DNA of 64,000 nucleotides from assembly GCA_001314715.1 (NCBI GenBank), contig LJSV01000001.1:343961-407960 (forward strand). Direction: 5' to 3'. The notes beneath the pieces are model-generated. The model was not told the origin of the DNA, ran no database searches, and saw only the letters and a program-made list of their open reading frames with translations. The DNA comes from Rhodobacteraceae bacterium HLUCCA12 (GTDB lineage: Bacteria > Pseudomonadota > Alphaproteobacteria > Rhodobacterales > Rhodobacteraceae). Below, one piece after another: positions 45,484 through 53,971 of this stretch. Both the position numbers and the translations under genes were made by a program. Within the stretch, counting starts at the first letter, position 1; each line of letters begins with the position of its first letter.

Positions 45484-46272
45484 CTAGGTCCAGTCGGGCT
45501 TGCGCTTTTCCAAGAACGCCTGAATCCCCTCATCGGTGTCGCGCTCCAGCATGTTTTCCACCATCACGCGCCCGGCGTGATCATAAGCCTGGTCCAGCGG
45601 CAGCGCGATCTGCTCATAGAACGCGCGCTTGCCGATGCGCACTGCCCGGCCCAGCTTGGCCGCGACGGTCCGGGCCAGATCCAGCGTTTCCGCGTCCAGT
45701 TCCTCGGGCGCGGCGATGCGGTTGATCAGCCCCAGCGACAGCGCCCGTTCGGCAGTGACAAATTGCCCGGTGGTCAACATCTCGAACGCGGCCTTGCGCG
45801 GGACGTTGCGCGTCAGCGCGACCATGGGCGTCGAGCAGAACAGCCCGATATTCACCCCGTTGACACCGAATCGCGCATCCGACGCGGCGACCGCCATGTC
45901 GCAGCTGGCAACCAGCTGGCACCCGGCGGCGGTGGCAATGCCGTGGACCTGCGCGATGACGGGTTGCGGCAGCCCGGGGATCAGTTGCATCACCTCGGAA
46001 CAGCGGGCGAAAAGATCGGCGAAATAGGCCGCGCCCCGGTCGGCGCCATCACGCCCGGCCTGCATTTCCTTGAGGTCATGGCCCGCGCAAAACGCCTTGC
46101 CGCTGCCACGGATCACCACGACCCGCACGCGTCCGTCCTCGCCCGCGCGCATCAGCGCCGCGCGCAAGGCCGCCAGCATTGCATCCGACAGAGCGTTGAG
46201 CTTTTGCGGATTTTGCAGCGTCAGCACCGCCACATGTTCCGCCACGTCATATCCGACCAGGTCGTCGCTCAT
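45484..46272 (-). CDS. Enoyl-CoA hydratase family protein (ECHDC3-like)
   Basis: A 262-residue crotonase-fold protein with the oxyanion-hole regions GKAFCAGHDLKEMQ and GIATAAGCQLVASCDMAV. The motif NVPRKAAFEMLTTGQFVTA recalls ECHDC3-type members, whose reaction is not well defined. The typical active-site glutamates are not obvious, so it may not be a classical hydratase. It is convergent with the phosphodiesterase and divergent from a thioesterase. Confidence 0.82.
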   Translation of the reverse strand: MSDDLVGYDVAEHVAVLTLQNPQKLNALSDAMLAALRAALMRAGEDGRVRVVVIRGSGKAFCAGHDLKEMQAGRDGADRGAAYFADLFARCSEVMQLIPGLPQPVIAQVHGIATAAGCQLVASCDMAVAASDARFGVNGVNIGLFCSTPMVALTRNVPRKAAFEMLTTGQFVTAERALSLGLINRIAAPEELDAETLDLARTVAAKLGRAVRIGKRAFYEQIALPLDQAYDHAGRVMVENMLERDTDEGIQAFLEKRKPDWT

Positions 46273-46374
46273 CTTGCCCTCCCGCGATTTTCACGGAACT
46301 CTAATCGTCAGCGCCGCGATTGCCAACGCCCCGTCAAGGCGGCATCCGCGGCACAGGCAAGGAGGTCAGGGCCG

Positions 46375-46797
46375 ATGGACGTGAAACTGGACGAAGCCGC
46401 GCTCAACGCCTTCATGGCCGAGGTGTTTCCGCAGGTCGCGGCCGATTTCCGGATCGAACGGGTCGCACCGATGGAGGCCGATGTGCGCCTGATGGTCGAT
46501 GACCGTCACCTGCGGCCCGGCGGCACGGTTTCCGGCCCGTCGATGTTCGCGCTGGCCGATCTGGCGATGTATGCGGTCACGCTGGCGATGATCGGGCGCG
46601 AGGCGCTGACCGTCACTACCAATTGCTCGATCGATTTCATGCGCAAACCTGCGCCCGAGCGCGACATGATCGCGCGTGCCCGGCTGCTGAAACTGGGGCG
46701 GGTTCTGGCGGTGGGCGATGTGCTGTTGTTTTCGGACGGCAGCGATGCCCCGGTGGCGCGCGCCAGCCTGACCTATTCGATCCCGCCGCGCGGCTGA
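46375..46797 (+). CDS. Hotdog-fold thioesterase (PaaI type)
   Basis: A 140-residue protein with the hotdog core GGTVSGPSMFALADLAMYAV and a second strand block TTNCSIDFMRKP. Such proteins hydrolyse acyl-CoA or phenylacetyl-CoA thioesters. A strong ribosome site AGGAGG lies ten bases before the ATG at 46375. It is divergent from the enoyl-CoA hydratase gene, which also suits acyl-CoA metabolism. Confidence 0.85.
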   Translation: MDVKLDEAALNAFMAEVFPQVAADFRIERVAPMEADVRLMVDDRHLRPGGTVSGPSMFALADLAMYAVTLAMIGREALTVTTNCSIDFMRKPAPERDMIARARLLKLGRVLAVGDVLLFSDGSDAPVARASLTYSIPPRG

Positions 46798-46818
46798 CCG
46801 CCCTGCCCCGCCCCCCGG

Positions 46819-47523
46819 TCAGGGTTTGGTGCGGACCTCGGGGTTGTTGCCGGTCTTGCGCATTTCGAATCCGCCGGCCTTCTGCACCAGTTCACTGAGC
46901 TTGGCACAGCCATAGGTGCGGCTGTCGAAATCCGGGTGGCTGGCAAGGATCGTCTGGCCCAACTGGCCCAACGGCACCCAGTCCTGATCGTGGTCCAGCG
47001 CGTGCAGCGCGGCCACCAACAGCGGCCGGGCCTTGGAGGGCGATTCGCGCCGCGGGGCGTCGCGTGTGTCGGGCTCGGATTCGGACAGCAGGTTCTCGAC
47101 AAAGATGAACCGCTTGCAGGCCTTGCGAAACGCCTCGGGCGTCTTTTGCTGGCCAATACCATAGACATCCAGCCCATGTTCGCGGATGCGCGAGGCAAGG
47201 CGCGTGAAATCGCTGTCGGACGAAACCAGCACGAAACCGTCGAACCGGCCCGAATGCAGCAGGTCCATCGCGTCGATGACCAGCGCGATGTCGGACGAGT
47301 TCTTTCCCACCGTGTTGGCCGGCTGATGATGCGGCACCAGCGCCAGCGCCGGCAGCACCGCCTGCCAGCCATTCATCTGCGGGCGCGAGAAATCGCCATA
47401 GATGCGGCGCACCGAGGCCTCGCCCAGGGCGGCGATTTCGTCAAAGATCGCCTCGGCCCAGCGGGGCGAGGAATTGTCGGCGTCGATCAGGACGGCGAGA
47501 AGCGGAATGCCGGCACGGGCCAT
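46819..47523 (-). CDS. NYN-domain protein with C-terminal LOTUS/OST-HTH-like domain
   Basis: A 234-residue protein. The N-terminal NYN (PIN-like) nuclease domain shows LAVLIDADNSSPRWA and the acidic motif VLVSSDSDFTRLA, with a third acidic site around SSDIALVIDAMDLL. The C-terminal 70 residues (LLVAALHALDHDQDWVPLGQ) look like an OST-HTH/LOTUS RNA-binding domain. It probably acts on RNA. I chose the ATG at 47523 behind AAAGGA. It lies 60 bp downstream of mfd on the same strand. Confidence 0.85.
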   Translation of the reverse strand: MARAGIPLLAVLIDADNSSPRWAEAIFDEIAALGEASVRRIYGDFSRPQMNGWQAVLPALALVPHHQPANTVGKNSSDIALVIDAMDLLHSGRFDGFVLVSSDSDFTRLASRIREHGLDVYGIGQQKTPEAFRKACKRFIFVENLLSESEPDTRDAPRRESPSKARPLLVAALHALDHDQDWVPLGQLGQTILASHPDFDSRTYGCAKLSELVQKAGGFEMRKTGNNPEVRTKP

Positions 47524-47583
47524 GGGAATCCTTTTATCGTGTGCAGGCCGCACAAGGCCACGACCGGGCAGATATTGCAAGCC

Positions 47584-50500
47584 TCAGACCTCGGCGGCCT
47601 TCTGCGCCAGATCGCGGGCGATGGCAAAGGCGCCGCGCAGCTTGTCCTTGTCGGATGCCCAGTCGCGGCGGACGATGATCTTGTTGTCGCGCACCTTGGC
47701 GTGATTGCCGGGGCTGTGAAGAAAATCGACCAAGCCCTTGGGGTTGGGGAATTTGTCCTGATGGAACTGGATCGTCGCGCCTTTCGGCCCGGCATCCAGC
47801 CGCGCGATCTGCGCACGCTTGCACATGGCCTTGATGCGCACCACCACCAACAGCGTGTTGACCTCGGGCGGCAAGGGGCCGAAACGGTCGATCAACTCGG
47901 CGGCAAAGCCTTCGAATTCGACCTTGCGTTCCAGCGTGGACAGACGCCGATACAGGCCCAATCGGACATCGAGATCGGGCACATAATCCTCGGGGATCAG
48001 GACCGGCACGCCCAGATTGATCTGGGGCGCCCATTGTCCGTCGTCGATATCGGCAAGCGAGCCCGAGCGCAGCTTGGCGATCGTCTCTTCCAGCATCTGC
48101 TGATAGAGTTCGTATCCCACCTCGCGGATATGGCCCGATTGTTCTTCGCCCAGGATATTGCCGGCGCCGCGCAGGTCCATGTCCTGGCTGGCGATGGTGA
48201 AGCCCGCGCCCAGGCTGTCCAGCGACCCCAAGAGCTTGAGCCGGCGCTGCGCCTGCGGGGTCAGGGGCACGCGCGGGCGGGTCGTCAGATAGCAATAGGC
48301 ACGTGTTTTCGACCGCCCGACCCGGCCGCGGATCTGGTAAAGCTGGGCCAGCCCGAACATGTCGGCGCGATGCACGATCATGGTGTTCGCCCGCGGGATG
48401 TCGAGCCCGGATTCGACAATCGTCGTGGCCAGCAGAACATCGTATTGCCCGTCATAAAAGGCGTTCATCCGGCTATCGAGTTCGCCCGCCGCCATCTGGC
48501 CGTGGGCCACCAGAACCGACACTTCGGGCACGTGGTCGCGCAGGAAGTCCTCGATCTCGGGCAGGTCGCTGACGCGCGGCACGACATAAAAGCTTTGCCC
48601 GCCGCGATAGCGTTCGCGCAACAAGGCCTCGCGGATGGTGACGGTATCGAACTCGCTGACATAGGTGCGGATCGCCAGCCGGTCGACCGGCGGCGTCGAG
48701 ATCAGCGACAGGTCGCGCACCCCGCTGAGCGACAGTTGCAGGGTGCGCGGAATCGGCGTGGCGGTCAGCGTCAGCACGTGGATATCCGAGCGCATCTGCT
48801 TAAGCCGTTCCTTGTGCTGAACGCCGAAATGCTGTTCTTCGTCAATGACTAACAGGCCGAGATTTCGAAACTTCACGCTCTTGGCCAAAAGCGCATGCGT
48901 GCCGATCACGATATCGACGGTGCCATCGGTCAGACCGGCGCGCGTGTCGCTGGCCTGTTTGGCCGGGACAAAGCGCGACAGTTGCCGCACGACCAGAGGA
49001 AAGCCCCGGAACCGTTCGGAAAAGCTGTGAAAATGCTGTCGTGCCAACAGCGTCGTCGGCGCGATCACTGCCACTTGCAGGCCGGACATGGCGGCAATGA
49101 AGGCCGCGCGCATCGCCACCTCGGTCTTGCCGAATCCGACATCGCCAACGATCAGGCGATCCATCGGGCGGCCGCGGTCGAAATCGTCGATCACGTCCTC
49201 GATCGCGCGCAACTGGTCATCGGTTTCGGCATAGGGAAAGCGCGCGGCAAAGGCGTCCCACAACCCTTCGGGCGGGTTCAGCACCGGGGCCTTGCGCAAT
49301 TCGCGTTCGGCGGCGATGCGGATCAGCTTGTCGGCGATTTCACGGATGCGTTGCTTCAGCCGCGCCTTTTTTGCTTGCCAGGCGCCGCCGCCAAGCTTGT
49401 CCAGAAGCCCCTCTTCATGGCCGAACCGGCTGAGAAGTTCGATATTCTCGACCGGAAGATAAAGCCGGTCGCCGCCGGCATATTCCAGCGCCAGGCATTC
49501 GTGCGGCGCGCCCATGGCGGTGATCGTCTCCAGCCCGGTATAGCGCCCGACGCCGTGATCGACATGCACCACCAGATCGCCCGCGCTCAGGCTTTGGGCC
49601 TCGGACAGGAAGTTTTCGGCCCGGCGCTTGCGGCCGGGGCGGCGCACCAGCCGCTCGCCCAGAACATCCTGTTCCGAAATGACCGCCAGATCCGGCGTGA
49701 CGAAGCCCTGGTCCAGCGGCCAGACAGCAAGTTGCACCGCCCCTTTGGGCCCCAGCGCCCGCGCATCGTCCAGGGGCGCGGCGCCGTGCAGCCCGTGTTC
49801 GGCCAAAAGCCCGCCAAGCCGTTCGCGCGCGCCATCCGACCAGGATGCCAGAACCACCGTGCGCGCTTTGCGCTCGGTCTCAATATGGTCGCGCAAGGCA
49901 TCGAAAATGTTGACGTTTTCCTGCTGCCGCTCGGGTGCGAAACTGCGCCCTGCCCGGCCGCCGGCATCCAGCACGTTCGGCCCCGGCGGCTGCGGCAAGG
50001 GCGACAACTGGATCACGCGCCGGGGCGAGAGCGCCGCCTGCCATTGTTCTTGATCCAGATACAGAAGGCTTGGCGCCGCGGGCTTGTAGACCGTATCGAC
50101 ACGGCCACGCATGGTCATCGCCTCGCGCCGGTTGTCGTATTGATCGACAATCGTTTCCCAGCGGGCGTTGCGGATAGCCTCAACCTGATCGTCCAGCATC
50201 ACACTGGCGCCGGGCAGGTAATCGAACAGGGTATCGAGCCGATCATGAAAAAAGCCCAGCCAATGCTCCATCCCCTGGTGTTTGCGCCCGGCGCTGATCG
50301 CCTCATAAAGGGGATCATCGCTGCCCGCCGCGCCGAACTCGATGCGATAGGCCTGTCGGAACCGGGTGATCGCGGCGTCATCCAGGATCACTTCGGATGC
50401 TGGCGCAAGTTCCAGCCGGTCGATGGTGCCCGTCGTGCGCTGGCTTGCCGGGTCGAACCGGCGCAATCCGTCCAGCACATCGCCAAAGAAATCCATGCGC

Positions 50501-51015
50501 ACCGGTTCGGATTCTCCGGGCGGAAAGATATCGACGATGCCGCCACGGATGGCGAAATCGCCGGGCTCGGTGACCGTGGGGCTGGGCGAGAAGCCCATCC
50601 TGGCCAGATAGGCGCGCAACGCCTCGTCGTTGACGCGCTCGCCGACCGACGCGATGAACGACGCCGCAGCGACCGTCTCGCGCGCGGGCAGGCGCTGCAT
50701 CGCGGCATTGAGCGTGGTCAACACCACCACCGGCCCGTAAAGTCCCTGCGCCAGCGCCGCCAGCGTCGCCATGCGCCGCGCCGTAACCTCGGGGTTGGGC
50801 GAGACCCGGTCATAGGGCAGGCAATCCCAGGCCGGAAGCGTCAGCACCGGCAGCGACGGCGCAAAGAAGGCCAGCGCCTGGCGCATGGCCTCCATCCGCT
50901 TGTCGTCGCGCGCGACATGGATCACCGGCGCCTGCCGGCGGTCCAGTTCCCGGCGCAGCACCTCGGCGTCGAACCCCTCGGGCGCGCCGCCCATCAGCAG
51001 ATGTGTCGAACTCAT
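47584..51015 (-). CDS. mfd: Transcription-repair coupling factor Mfd
   Basis: A 1143-residue motor that removes stalled RNA polymerase at DNA lesions and recruits UvrA. It has an N-terminal UvrB-like module, an RNA-polymerase interaction region around DLVVHVDHGVGRYTGLE, a helicase with Walker A VGDVGFGKTEVA near residue 625 and DEEQ near residue 725, and a C-terminal TRCF domain. Length is normal. It is upstream of the NYN gene on the same strand. Confidence 0.96.
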   Translation of the reverse strand: MSSTHLLMGGAPEGFDAEVLRRELDRRQAPVIHVARDDKRMEAMRQALAFFAPSLPVLTLPAWDCLPYDRVSPNPEVTARRMATLAALAQGLYGPVVVLTTLNAAMQRLPARETVAAASFIASVGERVNDEALRAYLARMGFSPSPTVTEPGDFAIRGGIVDIFPPGESEPVRMDFFGDVLDGLRRFDPASQRTTGTIDRLELAPASEVILDDAAITRFRQAYRIEFGAAGSDDPLYEAISAGRKHQGMEHWLGFFHDRLDTLFDYLPGASVMLDDQVEAIRNARWETIVDQYDNRREAMTMRGRVDTVYKPAAPSLLYLDQEQWQAALSPRRVIQLSPLPQPPGPNVLDAGGRAGRSFAPERQQENVNIFDALRDHIETERKARTVVLASWSDGARERLGGLLAEHGLHGAAPLDDARALGPKGAVQLAVWPLDQGFVTPDLAVISEQDVLGERLVRRPGRKRRAENFLSEAQSLSAGDLVVHVDHGVGRYTGLETITAMGAPHECLALEYAGGDRLYLPVENIELLSRFGHEEGLLDKLGGGAWQAKKARLKQRIREIADKLIRIAAERELRKAPVLNPPEGLWDAFAARFPYAETDDQLRAIEDVIDDFDRGRPMDRLIVGDVGFGKTEVAMRAAFIAAMSGLQVAVIAPTTLLARQHFHSFSERFRGFPLVVRQLSRFVPAKQASDTRAGLTDGTVDIVIGTHALLAKSVKFRNLGLLVIDEEQHFGVQHKERLKQMRSDIHVLTLTATPIPRTLQLSLSGVRDLSLISTPPVDRLAIRTYVSEFDTVTIREALLRERYRGGQSFYVVPRVSDLPEIEDFLRDHVPEVSVLVAHGQMAAGELDSRMNAFYDGQYDVLLATTIVESGLDIPRANTMIVHRADMFGLAQLYQIRGRVGRSKTRAYCYLTTRPRVPLTPQAQRRLKLLGSLDSLGAGFTIASQDMDLRGAGNILGEEQSGHIREVGYELYQQMLEETIAKLRSGSLADIDDGQWAPQINLGVPVLIPEDYVPDLDVRLGLYRRLSTLERKVEFEGFAAELIDRFGPLPPEVNTLLVVVRIKAMCKRAQIARLDAGPKGATIQFHQDKFPNPKGLVDFLHSPGNHAKVRDNKIIVRRDWASDKDKLRGAFAIARDLAQKAAEV

Positions 51016-51049
51016 GCCCTGCCCTTTGCCCCGTGTCCCGATCGCGGCA

Positions 51050-51577
51050 TCAACGGCTCAGCACGCTGAGCGACAGGTTCTGCCACATGCCCCACAGCGC
51101 CGTCACCAGGATCGAGGCCATGCCGATCGCCTGGATCGTGAACCGGTGCCAGGTCAGAACCCGCGTCAGCCGTTCGTCGCGCGGGGTTTCGCGCTCAAGC
51201 CGGATGGCCAGCCGGAATCCCAGCGCAAAGACCAGCGCGGCCGGAAACCCCAATAGCGCCAATGCCTGCGCGAATTCGACGTCATAGCCGAACCCCATCA
51301 CGGCAAGCGAACTGAGGATCGCAGCCCAGAACAGTGTGATCCAGACACCGCTGGCATGCATCAGGTGCAACCGCCGCCGCACCTGGATGGCAACCAGCGT
51401 CTCCAGGTCGATCATGGCGCCGCCGCCCTGACGGCGCGCGCGCGTGACCATATCGAAGGGCACGCCGAGAATGAAATGCGACATGCTGGACCACATCACG
51501 GCCAGAACGATCCAGAACCACAGGTTCGAGAACGATCGCATGTCGATCAGCGTAAAGACACTGCTGTACCAGTCCAA
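51050..51577 (-). CDS. Integral membrane protein of unknown function
   Basis: A 175-residue protein with about four hydrophobic segments (for example WFWIVLAVMWSSMSHFIL, ASGVWITLFWAAIL, FPAALVFALGFRLAI). I do not recognise a motif; similar Rhodobacterales proteins have been labelled as SufBCD-associated, which I cannot support from sequence. It lies 34 bp upstream of mfd on the same strand and is divergent from hemB. Confidence 0.7.
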   Translation of the reverse strand: MDWYSSVFTLIDMRSFSNLWFWIVLAVMWSSMSHFILGVPFDMVTRARRQGGGAMIDLETLVAIQVRRRLHLMHASGVWITLFWAAILSSLAVMGFGYDVEFAQALALLGFPAALVFALGFRLAIRLERETPRDERLTRVLTWHRFTIQAIGMASILVTALWGMWQNLSLSVLSR

Positions 51578-51735
51578 GGCCCGCCCCCGCGTTTGACACC
51601 CCTAGTTAGCGCCCCGTGCCGCACAGGCCAAGGGGGCGCGGCCGCTGAATCCGGCCCCGTCCGCAACGCCCCGCACTTGTGAACCGCGCAGGCGCATGGC
51701 ACGAAGGCGAGAGTTCGCCCAGCAAGAGTTGCGCC

Positions 51736-52737
51736 ATGCCCCCTCGCCCCCCTGCCCCCTACCCCGCCGCCCGGCTGCGGCGCCTGCGCCGCACGAACGC
51801 CCTGCGCGATCTGGTGGCCGAAACCCGCCTGTCCGCGGCCGACCTGATCTGGCCGGTCTTCATCCGCGAAGGCGACGGGCTCGAAGAGCCGATCCCCTCG
51901 ATGCCGGGCGTGGCGCGGCTGTCGATCGACCGGCTGCTGGCCAGGGCCGAGGCGGCCCATGCCCTGGGCATCACCACGATCTGCCTGTTCCCCTATACCG
52001 ATCCCGCCCTGCGCACCGAGGACTGCGAGGAGGCCTGGAATCCCGACAACATCACCAACCGCGCGATTCGCGCGCTCAAGGCCGCACTGCCCGAGCTGTC
52101 GGTCATGACCGACATCGCGCTCGATCCCTATAACGCCAATGGCCATGACGGTTTCGTGGTCGATGGCGTGATCGTCAATGACGCAACGGTCGAGGCCCTG
52201 GTCAAGATGGCGCTGGCGCAGGCCGATGCCGGCGCCGACATCCTGGGCCCATCCGACATGATGGATGGCCGCATCGGCGCGATCCGCACCGCGCTTGAGC
52301 AGGCAGGCCATGCGGATCTGGCGATCCTGTCTTATGCCGCGAAATTCGCCTCCGGGTTCTATGGCCCGTTTCGCGATGCCGTGGGCGCCGCCGGGCGGCT
52401 GGTGGGCGACAAGAAGACCTATCAGATCAACCCCGCCAACCGCGACGAGGCCCTGCGCTGCGTGGCCCGCGACCTGGACGAGGGGGCGGATATGGTGATG
52501 GTCAAGCCCGGCATGCCCTATCTGGATATCTGCCGCGCGGTGAAGGCCGAATTCGGCGTGCCGACCTTCGCCTATCAGGTCTCGGGCGAATACGCGATGC
52601 TGCGGGGCGCTGCGCTCAACGGCTGGCTGGACGGCGAGGCGGTGATGATGGAAAGCCTGCTGGCGTTCCGGCGCGCGGGCTGCGATGGGATCCTGACGTA
52701 TTTCGCCCCCGATGCCGCCCGCCTGATGCGCGCGTGA
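51736..52737 (+). CDS. hemB: Delta-aminolevulinic acid dehydratase (porphobilinogen synthase)
   Basis: A 333-residue enzyme joining two aminolevulinate molecules to porphobilinogen for heme and bacteriochlorophyll. Schiff-base lysines: Lys203 in SYAAKFAS and Lys257 in MVKPGMPYLD. The segment TDIALDPYNANGHDG lacks the three cysteines of zinc enzymes, marking the Asp-rich, zinc-independent (Mg or K dependent) type known in Rhodobacter. The ATG at 51736 is chosen; the frame is open 19 codons further. Confidence 0.95.
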   Translation: MPPRPPAPYPAARLRRLRRTNALRDLVAETRLSAADLIWPVFIREGDGLEEPIPSMPGVARLSIDRLLARAEAAHALGITTICLFPYTDPALRTEDCEEAWNPDNITNRAIRALKAALPELSVMTDIALDPYNANGHDGFVVDGVIVNDATVEALVKMALAQADAGADILGPSDMMDGRIGAIRTALEQAGHADLAILSYAAKFASGFYGPFRDAVGAAGRLVGDKKTYQINPANRDEALRCVARDLDEGADMVMVKPGMPYLDICRAVKAEFGVPTFAYQVSGEYAMLRGAALNGWLDGEAVMMESLLAFRRAGCDGILTYFAPDAARLMRA

Positions 52738-52884
52738 CCGCCGCCCGGCGGGTCCGGGCCGCGTGTTGCGCGTGACAAGGCGCCGCGGCCAGAGTATTAT
52801 CACGCCTGTGTCGATTTCGGCACGGCCAGTTCAGGGCCAGCGACGGGCGCAAGACCCGTGGGCCACCATCCGATGAGGCAGAGC

Positions 52885-53445
52885 ATGAACAAGATCACGC
52901 GCAGAGCGCTTTTGGCAGGCGGGGCGGCTTCCGCGGCGCTGCTGGCCGCCTGTGGCAATCCCGTGGGCAATTTCAACGCCGACCGCCTGGATGCGCGGGT
53001 CGACGCGACCCGCGACTACTTGCGCGATAATTATCCCGGCACCGAGGATCTGTTTCGCAACGCACATGGCATTCTCTATATGCCCCTGGTCAGCGAGGCC
53101 GGCTTTTTCGTCGGCGGGGCCTATGGCCGTGGGGCGCTGCGCATCGACGACGTGACGGTGGACTACTATTCCGCCACCCGCGCCAGCTTCGGCTTCCAGC
53201 TGGGCGCGCAGCAATATGCGCATGTGCTGTTCTTCATGACCGACGATGCGCTGGCCGAATTCCGCGCCTCCGAAGGCTGGGCCGGAAGCGCGGACATCCG
53301 CTACGCGGTGCCCGAACGCGGCGGCTCGGCCGGGGTGCAGACCACGTCGCTGTTCTCGCCGGTGATCGCCATGGTGTTCGGCCAGTCCGGCCTGATCGCG
53401 GGCGCCTCATTGGCCGGCGTGCGCTATCAGCGGATCATCCCCTGA
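52885..53445 (+). CDS. YSC84-like lipoprotein
   Basis: A 186-residue protein with a twin-arginine-like signal (ITRRALLAGGAASAALLAAC) whose cysteine is in a lipobox, so it is probably lipidated in the periplasm. The body (AHGILYMPLVSEAGFFVGGA, YGRGALRIDDVTVDYYS) matches the YSC84/SYLF lipid-binding family. Its role in bacteria is unknown. It is the last protein gene before the tRNA and CRISPR region. Confidence 0.8.
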   Translation: MNKITRRALLAGGAASAALLAACGNPVGNFNADRLDARVDATRDYLRDNYPGTEDLFRNAHGILYMPLVSEAGFFVGGAYGRGALRIDDVTVDYYSATRASFGFQLGAQQYAHVLFFMTDDALAEFRASEGWAGSADIRYAVPERGGSAGVQTTSLFSPVIAMVFGQSGLIAGASLAGVRYQRIIP

Positions 53446-53520
53446 ACGCAGGGTTTTTGCCCCCGCCCACCGCCTTCGCCCTTGCGCCCGGGCGCGGACA
53501 ACGGCTATGTCTGCGCCCAC

Positions 53521-53610
53521 GGAGAGGTGGCCGAGTGGTCGAAGGCGCACGCCTGGAAAGCGTGTAGGCGGGAAACCGTCTCGCGGGTTCGAATCCCGCT
53601 CTCTCCGCCA
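53521..53610 (+). tRNA. tRNA-Ser (anticodon GGA)
   Basis: A 90-nt class II tRNA. Acceptor stem GGAGAGG with its partner, anticodon stem CACGC/GCGTG around the loop CTGGAAA (anticodon GGA, reading UCC/UCU), long variable arm, T arm GCGGGTTCGAATCCCGC and encoded CCA. Confidence 0.95.
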
Positions 53611-53636
53611 CTTACCCCCGCGAAAGCGTTCTCCCG

Positions 53637-53658
53637 ATCCGGCTGCGGCCGGATTTTT
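53637..53658 (+). terminator. Terminator of the tRNA-Ser transcript
   Basis: ATCCGGC, loop TGCG, GCCGGAT followed by four Ts, 27 bases after the tRNA end. Confidence 0.8.
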
Positions 53659-53971
53659 CCGTTGTTTTGGAGGGTTATGCGGGAGGCGCTGAGCACTGGC
53701 CCCGGTGCCGAGAAGCCGGGAATCGGTCTCTCAGAGCCAATATTCTCTGGACCTCATGACTGTGCTGAATCAGTGAATTTCTTTTAAGTATTTATTACTA
53801 CTAGGCTTTTTTGAAGTGGCAGCTTTGAAGCTAGATTCCAGTGGCGTTCGTCAGATGGCACGGAAATCGAACACGTGCCTCGAATGAGAAGGATACATGA
53901 CATGCTTCACGCTTGGATTTCCAGTTGGTGCGGGAAACCGCCTGCGCAACAAAAGCGGCTTTGGCCGCAAG
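53659..53971. other. Gene-free region between tRNA-Ser and the CRISPR trailer
   Basis: About 310 bp with lower GC than the chromosome around it (for example 53760-53810 is AT-rich). No credible gene, transposon end or repeat of the tRNA 3' end was seen. Its right end (53911-53939) may hold a very decayed CRISPR repeat. Confidence 0.55.

Noticed and set aside
48895..51069. Plus-strand ORF of 724 codons antisense to mfd
   Set aside because: A shadow of mfd, same compositional pattern as other antisense frames.
53611..53910. Attachment site made by duplication of the tRNA-Ser 3' end
   Set aside because: No second copy of the T-arm or acceptor sequence was seen in the window.
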